This document shows, in pieces, positions 1-5,666 of a stretch of 6,905 nucleotides of DNA; position 1 is the stretch's first letter; each line of letters starts with the position of its first letter. This DNA comes from Bacteroidota bacterium (GTDB taxonomy: Bacteria; Bacteroidota; Bacteroidia; NS11-12g; UBA9320), in NCBI GenBank assembly GCA_003484585.1, contig DNBZ01000032.1, forward strand, positions 1 through 6,905. The letters run 5' to 3'. A model generated the notes under the pieces. The model saw only the letters and a program-made list of their open reading frames with translations, was not told the DNA's origin and did not search any database. A program made the translations under genes and the position numbers.

Positions 1-110
1 CTGGTTTTTCCAAAGAAAAACAGAAACAACGAAACGTTATATTTCAGCGTTTTGAGAAAGCCTAAGTCAAATTTTAGTCGACTAATATTTAAAGATTGAT
101 ATTTATATAT
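1..110 (+). other. Leader region of the TPR lipoprotein gene, possibly holding the tail of an upstream gene
   Basis: Two + strand frames are open from the window edge. One ends at TGA 97-99 with a basic tail (…RKPKSNFSRLIFKD) and the other at TAA 63-65 (…QRNVIFQRFEKA). Either could be the C-terminus of a gene that lies mostly outside the window, and there is too little sequence to choose. The bases before the ATG at 111 are AT-rich without a Shine-Dalgarno site. TTTG at 51-54 and TAATATTT at 83-90 resemble Bacteroidota promoter boxes, but their 28-nt spacing is too long for a convincing promoter. Confidence 0.25.
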
Positions 111-1550
111 ATGAAAGAAATAAAAGTACTTGTGATAGTAGCGATGGCTTTTGCCTTAGCTAGTTGCGGTGCTAAGACGGCTACCGCAATAGTAGAAGAA
201 CCTGTAAAAGAAACTACGGAAGTAGAAGAGCCAATAGAGTTGTTGACACCATGTACTACTTTGTCACAGCTCAGTAGTAGAGATAGAGATGAGGCAGAAA
301 CTGCATTCGTCCTATATCGAGATTTAGTAAAGACAGGTGCTTTAGCCCACGCACTTCCGCTCTGGAAAAAAGCCTATTCCCTTGCTCCAGGAGCAAATGG
401 TCGTATCCAATACCATTTCGATGACGGAGTCAAGATATATACTGATCTTTTTAAAAATGCTATTGATAAAGATCAAAAGCAAGCCTTTATAGATACTGTA
501 ATGATGATCTATGATAAGCGTTCAGAATGCTTCGGTAATGAAGCAACTATCAAGGGTAGAAAGTCATTTGACTACTATTATAATTTCTTTGAATATAGCG
601 ATGCCGATAAGACATTTAATCTATTTCAAGAAGCAGTTGAAGATAAAGGAAAAAAAGCTGATTACTTTGTGATCAATCCATTTTCTAAGTTACTACATGA
701 TAGAGTAGTAGAAGGAAAGATCTCTAAAGAGGAAGGTGTCAAGTTAGCTATAACGTTAAACAGCGCAATCTCACACGGACTAGCTAACTGCGCTACTAAG
801 TGTGATGCTTGGAATATTATAGCGGACTATGCACCTAATAGATTAGAATCACTAGAAGGTATTGATGACTTTTACGATTGTGATTATTACAGTAATAAGT
901 ATTATACACAGTTCCAAGAGAATCCAACGGATTGTGAAGTAATAAAACTGGCATATCGCCGTATGTTGAGAGGAAAGTGTGACATAGATGATCCTCGTTT
1001 AGTAGAGGTGAAAGCATCAAAAGATAAAAATTGTTTTACTCCACCTACGCCTGTTGGTCCGCTTAGACAAGCATTTGATATTTACTCTACTGGAGATTAC
1101 AACGGTGCTATTGTCTTATTTAAGAAATTTATTGCTAAAACTACTGATGTAGAGAAAAAAGCAAAGTACACACTCTTGATAGCTAAAATCTATTACGGTG
1201 ATATCAAGAACTTTGTGTCGGCAAGAAAGTATGCAAGAGAGGCTGCTAAACTTAAGTCTAGTTGGGGAGAACCTTATATACTGATAGGTAAGCTTTATGC
1301 TAGTAGTGGTCCGCTATGTGGTCCTGGTCTTGGCTGGGATAGTCAGATTGTAACTTGGCCTGCTATAGACAAGTTCCAATATGCGAAGAAGATCGATCCT
1401 TCTGTAGCTGGAGAAGCTAATAAATGGATTAATACTTACTCTCAATATATGCCTAACAGAGAGGATATCTTTCAGAGAAGTATCAAAGAGGGTAGTTCAT
1501 TCAAAGTGAGATGTTGGATCAATGAGAATACTACTGTAAGGGTAAAGTAA
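111..1550 (+). CDS. Cysteine-rich TPR-type lipoprotein
   Basis: A predicted 479-residue envelope lipoprotein of unknown specific function. The N-terminus has a short basic region (MKEIK), a hydrophobic core and the lipobox LASC with the lipidated cysteine at residue 19, followed by a Glu/Val/Thr-rich linker. The frame extends upstream to a TTG at 96, but the ATG at 111 gives the canonical signal peptide and is preferred. Residues about 59-107 and 316-395 read as tetratricopeptide-like helix pairs (AFDIYSTGDYNGAIVLFKKF; then a helix ending in YAREAAKLKSSWGEPYILIG), a fold used for protein-protein contacts. The C-terminal segment, with CGPGLGW near residue 403, a YMPNREDIFQRS stretch and C468 in RCWI, resembles a tail I recall from Bacteroidota TPR proteins. 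Ten cysteines besides the lipid one suggest disulfides in an exported protein. The export and TPR calls are fairly secure; the role is unknown. Confidence 0.8.
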   Translation: MKEIKVLVIVAMAFALASCGAKTATAIVEEPVKETTEVEEPIELLTPCTTLSQLSSRDRDEAETAFVLYRDLVKTGALAHALPLWKKAYSLAPGANGRIQYHFDDGVKIYTDLFKNAIDKDQKQAFIDTVMMIYDKRSECFGNEATIKGRKSFDYYYNFFEYSDADKTFNLFQEAVEDKGKKADYFVINPFSKLLHDRVVEGKISKEEGVKLAITLNSAISHGLANCATKCDAWNIIADYAPNRLESLEGIDDFYDCDYYSNKYYTQFQENPTDCEVIKLAYRRMLRGKCDIDDPRLVEVKASKDKNCFTPPTPVGPLRQAFDIYSTGDYNGAIVLFKKFIAKTTDVEKKAKYTLLIAKIYYGDIKNFVSARKYAREAAKLKSSWGEPYILIGKLYASSGPLCGPGLGWDSQIVTWPAIDKFQYAKKIDPSVAGEANKWINTYSQYMPNREDIFQRSIKEGSSFKVRCWINENTTVRVK

Positions 1551-1638
1551 GATATATTTCTGTTAAAGCTATATAAAAATAGCTCTGTCGATTGGTGTGG
1601 CTCTCTGTGGTACTAGACCTCCGAAGTTTTCTAAAGCG

Positions 1639-1678
1639 TTGAAGATTTAAGAATGTTAACATTCCTTATCATCTTCAA
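1639..1678. repeat. Imperfect 40-nt palindrome
   Basis: TTGAAGAT at 1639-1646 is mirrored by ATCTTCAA at 1671-1678, and the centre AATGTTAACATT (1652-1663) is a perfect 12-bp palindrome around GTTAAC. The arms between differ by two small insertions, giving a long bulged hairpin. It lies about 90 nt after the stop codon of the lipoprotein gene. It could be a transcription terminator or RNA stabiliser, although the T-rich bases after it (AAATTTCGTTTTG) are not a clean T tract. It could equally be an operator or a copy of a dispersed palindromic repeat; only one copy is seen here. Confidence 0.5.
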
Positions 1679-1695
1679 ATTTCGTTTTGTTGGGA

Positions 1696-1725
1696 ATTGC
1701 AAATATTCACGGTACATTATATTTA
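1696..1725 (+). promoter_or_regulatory. Possible Bacteroidota-type promoter before the protease remnant
   Basis: TTG at 1697-1699 and TATATTTA at 1718-1725 are 18 nt apart, close to the Bacteroidota arrangement of a TTTG-like -33 box and a TAnnTTTG -7 box. The final G of the -7 box is replaced by A, and such AT-rich matches are common by chance. If real, it would drive the decayed M48 gene and perhaps the BI-1 gene after it. Confidence 0.25.
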
Positions 1726-1810
1726 CTATAATTAGTCTAGGTACAATTCAAAATATATAGTACAAATGGCATAGAAACATCTGAATTATGGAGGTGGAGT
1801 CTAAAGAAGA

Positions 1811-2192
1811 AGAGGCGAAAGATCACTAAAAGGGACAATACTTATAGGGCTATTGACAGCAGGACATTACTTTTTTTTAGTTAATAAGTAATATCCAATT
1901 CAATTCTATCACGGGAGATTACAATACTCAGCAAGCAGCATAGATGTTAGGTAATCTGATCAATATGATTTACAGACGTGAGCAGGAGTTAGAGTCAGAT
2001 TACTTTGGTTTAAGACTCATGATGGAGTCAGGTTATGATCCTCGTCAACTCAAAGGTGTAATGGGTATACTAGAGTCTGGACCTGGTGGAGGTGCCAAGC
2101 CAGAGTGGAAAAGTACCCATCCAAGTCACGAGAATAGAAGAGAAACGATAAAAGAGTCTATAGAAAAGTACAATACAGAGATAGAAAGGTAA
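1811..2192 (+). pseudogene. Decayed M48 family metallopeptidase, C-terminal remnant
   Basis: The open frame from the ATG at 1944 encodes 82 residues that match the C-terminal part of secreted M48 proteases of the LoiP/YggG kind. It contains REQELESDYFG (E15 corresponds to the third zinc-ligand Glu of the family), SGYDPRQLKGVM, and STHPSHENR at residues 57-65. Just upstream in the same frame, codons 1911-1940 read TGDYNTQQAA, which continues the family pattern, and then TAG 1941-1943 interrupts it; CAG (Gln) is the likely ancestral codon. Further upstream another frame (from 1811) gives a weakly family-like stretch, GERSLKGTILIGLLTAG, so a frameshift probably lies near the run of eight T at 1871-1878. 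No HExxH motif is found, and at under 400 nt the remnant is about half a normal gene. It is almost certainly inactive as a protease. The upstream boundary is uncertain. Confidence 0.75.
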
Positions 2193-2274
2193 GATTTAGG
2201 AATCTTTATGGACGATATATGCGTTATTTAGGTATCGCTTAACACGTTAATTAGGATTAAAACAGAATAAAATT

Positions 2275-3021
2275 ATGGCAAAGAATTTATTTGGGTCGAG
2301 TAGTAGTAACCCAATGTTGAAAGAAGACACTTTCAAACCAAAGTACAATTCATCAGGATTGATAGTTGAGGGAGATGTAATGACTGTAAATGGAGCAGTT
2401 AATAAGACTCTTTTACTCTTTAGTATGATGATGGCCACAACTTCGATTGCATGGTTTATGCCCTCGACGTTTTTGCTTTACGTAGGAGCAGGTGGAGGAC
2501 TTGTTGTTTTAATTGCTGCTGCATTTAAGCCACATCTAGCGCCTTTTTTAGCTCCTCTATATGCATTATTAGAAGGTCTAGCTATTGGTACTATATCGGT
2601 GATGTATGCTACAGCTTTTGAAGGTATAGTATTGCAGGCTGTTGGTCTTACTTTCGGTACATTATTTATGATGTTAGCGATATACAAGTCTGGACTAATC
2701 AAGGTTACAGAAAAATTTAGAATGGGTGTAGCAATGGCAACTGGTGCAATAATGATTTTGTATTTATTTGGTTGGATTGGTCAAATTTTTGGATTCGAAG
2801 TAGCTATGTTACATGATTCTGGTATGTTCGGTATAGGCATAAGCGCGGTGATCATTGTTGTTGCTTCAATGAATCTTTTATTGGATTTCGATATGTTCGA
2901 AAGAGGAGAGAAGCAAGGTGCACCAATATATATGGAATGGTTTGCAGCTATGGGTCTTATTGTGACGTTAGTTTGGCTTTATATAGAGTTTCTAAGACTC
3001 CTAAGTAAACTAAGAGATTAG
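2275..3021 (+). CDS. Bax inhibitor-1/YccA-type seven-helix membrane protein
   Basis: A 248-residue inner-membrane protein of the bacterial Bax1-I (YccA-like) family, full length for that group. After a ~40-residue cytosolic, Ser-rich N-terminus with the family TVNGAVNKT entry motif, seven hydrophobic segments lie at about 44-62, 66-84, 92-111, 117-137, 152-172, 185-203 and 222-243. Recognisable signatures are KPHLAPFLAPLYALLEGL (85-102), LLLDFDMFERG (201-211) and GAPIYMEWFAAMGLIVTLVW (215-234). By alignment from memory with Bacillus YetJ, D206 and E238 occupy the positions of its paired aspartates, which govern a pH-sensitive calcium leak; that is inference. In E. coli the related YccA binds and slows the FtsH protease. 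It follows an M48 protease remnant by 82 nt and has its own terminator at 3073-3104. No clear promoter or Shine-Dalgarno site is seen before its ATG. Confidence 0.9.
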   Translation: MAKNLFGSSSSNPMLKEDTFKPKYNSSGLIVEGDVMTVNGAVNKTLLLFSMMMATTSIAWFMPSTFLLYVGAGGGLVVLIAAAFKPHLAPFLAPLYALLEGLAIGTISVMYATAFEGIVLQAVGLTFGTLFMMLAIYKSGLIKVTEKFRMGVAMATGAIMILYLFGWIGQIFGFEVAMLHDSGMFGIGISAVIIVVASMNLLLDFDMFERGEKQGAPIYMEWFAAMGLIVTLVWLYIEFLRLLSKLRD

Positions 3022-3072
3022 TATCCGATAAAATTGGATCCTAGCATCTAGTTTGTGAAAAAAATAAAATTT

Positions 3073-3104
3073 AAAGGTGGTCGGTTTTACGATCGCCTTT
3101 TTTT
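3073..3104 (+). terminator. Rho-independent terminator of the BI-1 gene
   Basis: AAAGGTGGTCG (3073-3083) pairs with CGATCGCCTTT (3090-3100) through 11 pairs, two of them G-U, around a six-base loop, and is followed at once by a T run reaching 3104. It starts 51 nt after the BI-1 stop codon, so it ends that transcript. Confidence 0.85.
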
Positions 3105-3192
3105 ATGCCAGAAGTAAAATTATAGGGATCGCTACTAAATAATTATTTTAGAGATTGATGCTTATCGTTGAATAAAATGTGGTGAGGGAGTG

Positions 3193-3306
3193 ATGGTCAT
3201 GCAAATTCAATCTACTTTTCCTATAGATGTAGATGTATCAGATGTACTTATAAAAGTATATACGATGGTGATCGAAAGTGAAATAAGTATTAAGACAATA
3301 AGATAA
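3193..3306 (+). CDS. Possible small ORF, 37 residues, unrecognised
   Basis: An ATG at 3193 preceded by the purine-rich GGTGAGGGAG opens 37 codons ending in TAA at 3304-3306. The product begins MVMQIQSTFPIDVDVSDVL and is rich in Val/Ile, with no signal peptide or known motif. A hairpin with a T run follows 20 nt later. The leader and the terminator make expression possible, but an ORF this short is expected by chance in this composition, and Bacteroidota rarely rely on Shine-Dalgarno sites. It could also be the remnant of a lost gene. Confidence 0.2.
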   Translation: MVMQIQSTFPIDVDVSDVLIKVYTMVIESEISIKTIR

Positions 3307-3325
3307 GTGATCAACTAAAAGTAAT

Positions 3326-3365
3326 AAAAGTGTTCTCACCTTACAGTAATGACGAACACTTTTTT
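3326..3365. terminator. Bidirectional hairpin terminator in the convergent gap
   Basis: AAAAGTGTTC (3326-3335) pairs perfectly with GAACACTTTT (3354-3363), and within the loop TCA/TGA and TTA/TAA can extend the stem. On the + strand it ends in six T (3360-3365). On the minus strand the bases after the stem read TTTTATTACTTTT. It begins 39 nt beyond the stop codon of the minus-strand PaaY-like gene and most likely ends that operon, while also blocking + strand read-through. Confidence 0.75.
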
Positions 3366-3404
3366 AAAACTTGTTTTTAATGGAGTAAAATAATTGCGTA
3401 TCAA

Positions 3405-4001
3405 TTATTTGCCTTTAATATCATTCCAAACTTTGAATAATTTTTCTTGGTTGGGTCTGTCTTTTGGAATCGCAGTGAGTGCTTTAGTCTCTTCTAGATA
3501 TTCATGCATATCTCCAGGTAGCGTTTGGTATAACTGAGTACCTTTAGTTTTCCAGTCGAGCATTTTGTCAGTGACATCCTTTATGATTTTTGCTGGATTT
3601 CCGACCGCTATCTTTCGATTAGGAATCTCCATATCTGCAGGCACAAAGGTCATAGCGCCTACTATACTTCCTTCGCCTACAACAGCTCTATCCATGATCA
3701 CACTATTCATTCCTATCATACAGTTAGCCATTAGATGTGCTCCATGTATTATGGCTCCGTGACCCACATGAGCATATTCTTCTAGTATTACTTCTACGCC
3801 TGGAAACATATGAATTGTACAGTTCTCCTGAACATTGCATCCGTCTTTGATGATGATGGCACCCCAATCACCTCTGATCGCCGCACCTGGTCCAATATAT
3901 ACATTCTTACCAATGATGACGTTGCCCGTTACTGCGGCTAAAGGGTGTACATAGGTTGATGGGTGTACCACAGGAGTAAATCCTTTGAATGAGTAGATCA
4001 T
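3405..4001 (-). CDS. paaY: PaaY-type hexapeptide-repeat protein (gamma-carbonic-anhydrase fold)
   Basis: A 198-residue left-handed beta-helix protein that closely resembles E. coli PaaY (196 residues), a thioesterase that relieves CoA trapping during phenylacetate breakdown, and its relative CaiE. Hexapeptide turns run from about residue 20 to 135 (GNVIIGKNVYIGPGAAIRGD at 26-45; later MIGMNSVIMDRAVVGEGSIVGA). The three metal-binding histidines of the gamma-class fold appear as H64 (CTIHMF), H81 and H86 (HVGHGAIIHG). The tail DWKTKGTQLYQTL matches the AWKKQGTHEYQ of PaaY. The frame can extend to an ATG at 4061, but that would overlap tadA; the ATG at 4001 aligns with the family start and lies 2 nt after the tadA stop. 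It is probably the last gene of the operon. No other paa gene is in view, so its substrate here is open; a carbonic-anhydrase-like protein is the alternative. Confidence 0.85.
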   Translation of the reverse strand: MIYSFKGFTPVVHPSTYVHPLAAVTGNVIIGKNVYIGPGAAIRGDWGAIIIKDGCNVQENCTIHMFPGVEVILEEYAHVGHGAIIHGAHLMANCMIGMNSVIMDRAVVGEGSIVGAMTFVPADMEIPNRKIAVGNPAKIIKDVTDKMLDWKTKGTQLYQTLPGDMHEYLEETKALTAIPKDRPNQEKLFKVWNDIKGK

Positions 4002-4003
4002 AA

Positions 4004-4465
4004 TTAATACACTTGTTTTTCTCGTAGTTCTTTGAAAAATTTCTTGATAATCGCTTCGCATTCTTGATGCATTACACCGTATTCTAATTTTGTCTTTGGA
4101 TGAAGTATCTTTTTACCAAATCTCATGAAACCTTTTTCATCATCAGCAGCACCGTATACTATTCTACTTAGACGTGCCCAATTTAATGCGCCTGCACACA
4201 TTGGACATGGTTCCATAGTAACATATAGTGTACATCGCTCCAAAAATTTATTTCCTAGATGCTCACTCGCTGATGTAATAGCCAATATCTCAGCATGAGC
4301 GGTAACGTCTGTGAGTATCTCGGTTTGATTGTGTGCCCTAGCCACGATCACATTATTACTTACGATCACTGCGCCTACAGGTATTTCTCCTGCTTCATAT
4401 GCTTTTTCTGCTTCTTTGAGTGCCTGCTTCATGAAGTGCTCGTCGCTATGTACTGAAAGTGCCAT
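4004..4465 (-). CDS. tadA: tRNA-specific adenosine deaminase TadA
   Basis: A 153-residue zinc-dependent cytidine/deoxycytidylate-deaminase-fold enzyme that converts adenosine 34 to inosine in the anticodon of tRNA-Arg(ACG), usually an essential reaction. The active site is complete: HAE at residues 57-59 (zinc ligand H57, proton shuttle E59) and PCPMC at 86-90 (ligands C87 and C90). Upstream are the family motifs GEIPVGAVIV (26-35) and AHNQTE (44-49), and the C-terminal helix ends in KKFFKELREKQVY. Length and sequence fit TadA better than guanine deaminase or RibD. The ATG at 4465 lies 4 nt after the stop of the preceding lipoprotein gene, and the stop is 2 nt before the PaaY-like start, so it is very probably translated from a shared message. 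Confidence 0.92.
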   Translation of the reverse strand: MALSVHSDEHFMKQALKEAEKAYEAGEIPVGAVIVSNNVIVARAHNQTEILTDVTAHAEILAITSASEHLGNKFLERCTLYVTMEPCPMCAGALNWARLSRIVYGAADDEKGFMRFGKKILHPKTKLEYGVMHQECEAIIKKFFKELREKQVY

Positions 4466-4469
4466 TTTT

Positions 4470-5624
4470 TTAGTGTATGTGTTTTTCTTCAGGAAATTTC
4501 CAATCTCTACCCTCTAGCCATTTAGTATGACTTCTGACTTCTGTCGCAAGTGGTGTTTCACCATAGTACTTCAGTACATAATTCCATATAACTCTAAATT
4601 CTTTTTTAGCTACTCGGCTTGCACGATCAAATGCGGCTGTATTTTTTGTCCCTTCTAATAGTGCTTGTGTAAGTCTATTACTTTTCATATTTACATTAGA
4701 TATATGAGCGAACTCTGGATAGTCCGCAGCAAACTGTGACCAAAGGTTAGCTTGGTTAGCTACAGAGGTGAGCGGTGCGCTAATGTTATCGTTGTCAAAT
4801 ATTTTTGATTTTTCAGAAAGCTGTAGCATTTCAATATATTTTTGCACAGATTTGGATACATCATTCCCTACTACATCATCGACTACATGGATATTGCTCT
4901 TGACTAGAATATCTCCAAGGGATCCTTCTAGATTCAATCCATTTTCATGTAATATTTTTCCTATTGGATGTTGATTCATATCCATAGTGCCAGTAATGAT
5001 CTCATTGTAGTCATCAAGTGTCCATGGATAATTTGCGATAAGTTCTCCATGTGCTTTAGATGATCTCGCTAACCTATTGACATAATTATATGCCATGAAG
5101 AACATCGCATCATTGGTTGTGATATCTGTAGATTTGAGTTCTTTCAGTTTGTCTAATACTTTTTTACCTGACGATAATTCTGTAGGATCTTGATTTTCCA
5201 CCATGCTAAAGAATGACTGTAAACTCTGAGGATCAGTAAGGTCATTTTCGCTTGTATATATTGATTTTAGCGCACCACCAAATACCCAAGTTTCAGTTCC
5301 AGTAGATAATACTTTTACTTTTTCGTATGGTTCAATATATTTTCGCTTTCCTATAGTAATAGTGTCTCTAAATTGTGATACTTCATTGAGTAGTTTGACT
5401 AGAGTATTCTTTTTGAGTGACTCTTGAATTGTCCCATTTTTTATTGGTTGTATCTTACTGTCGATTTCAGCAGTGGTAATAAAGTATTTGTGACTAAGTG
5501 CAGAGACTTTTTTAATAGTAGCGATAGGAGCAGTAGAAACAGCGTTTTGGTTTATGCTTTTATTCTCGTTTGTACAGCTACATAGAGCTAATAGGGTAAT
5601 AATAAAGGAGCAAATATTTTTCAT
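4470..5624 (-). CDS. SH3-like lipoprotein, paralogue A (SH3 signature eroded)
   Basis: A 384-residue predicted lipoprotein with a short signal peptide ending in the lipobox LCSC (lipidated C17), then a low-complexity Asn/Ser/Ala linker. Residues about 47-119 align with the SH3-like region of the upstream neighbour (YFITT for YYITT, NTLVKLLN for GTIVKYLN, WVFGGAL at 113-119 for WVYGGGL), but the NLRAR signature is replaced by EIDSKIQ. A middle helical region carries TNDAMFFM and MDMNQ, both shared with the neighbour. The last ~86 residues match it best, including GTKNTAAFD, VAKKEFRVIWN and DWKFP. The role is unknown; SH3-like domains in exported proteins often bind cell wall or other proteins. 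It lies 42 nt after paralogue B and 4 nt before tadA, so it is probably cotranscribed with both. Confidence 0.8.
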   Translation of the reverse strand: MKNICSFIITLLALCSCTNENKSINQNAVSTAPIATIKKVSALSHKYFITTAEIDSKIQPIKNGTIQESLKKNTLVKLLNEVSQFRDTITIGKRKYIEPYEKVKVLSTGTETWVFGGALKSIYTSENDLTDPQSLQSFFSMVENQDPTELSSGKKVLDKLKELKSTDITTNDAMFFMAYNYVNRLARSSKAHGELIANYPWTLDDYNEIITGTMDMNQHPIGKILHENGLNLEGSLGDILVKSNIHVVDDVVGNDVSKSVQKYIEMLQLSEKSKIFDNDNISAPLTSVANQANLWSQFAADYPEFAHISNVNMKSNRLTQALLEGTKNTAAFDRASRVAKKEFRVIWNYVLKYYGETPLATEVRSHTKWLEGRDWKFPEEKHIH

Positions 5625-5666
5625 TTATTTCGAAAGATTCGTATTCAAGTTTAAATATATTGATTT

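Noticed and set aside
96..110. TTG start at 96 for the TPR lipoprotein
   Set aside because: The added MIFIY would sit before the basic n-region; the ATG at 111 gives a standard lipoprotein signal peptide.
1567..1584. AGCTAT/ATAGCT hairpin just after the TPR lipoprotein stop
   Set aside because: The stem is only six base pairs, has no T tract after it, and is weak in AT-rich DNA; not called as a terminator.
3565..3762. Open + strand frames inside the minus-strand genes (also at 4329-4517, 4768-4974, 6475-6660) and minus-strand frames inside the + strand genes (835-1020, 2247-2438, 2478-2702)
   Set aside because: They run opposite to convincing genes, have no family motifs, and reflect the codon composition of the true frame.
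4002..4061. Longer start for the PaaY-like protein at ATG 4061
   Set aside because: It would overlap the tadA 3' end by 58 nt and add 20 residues with no counterpart in PaaY; the ATG at 4001 matches the family start.
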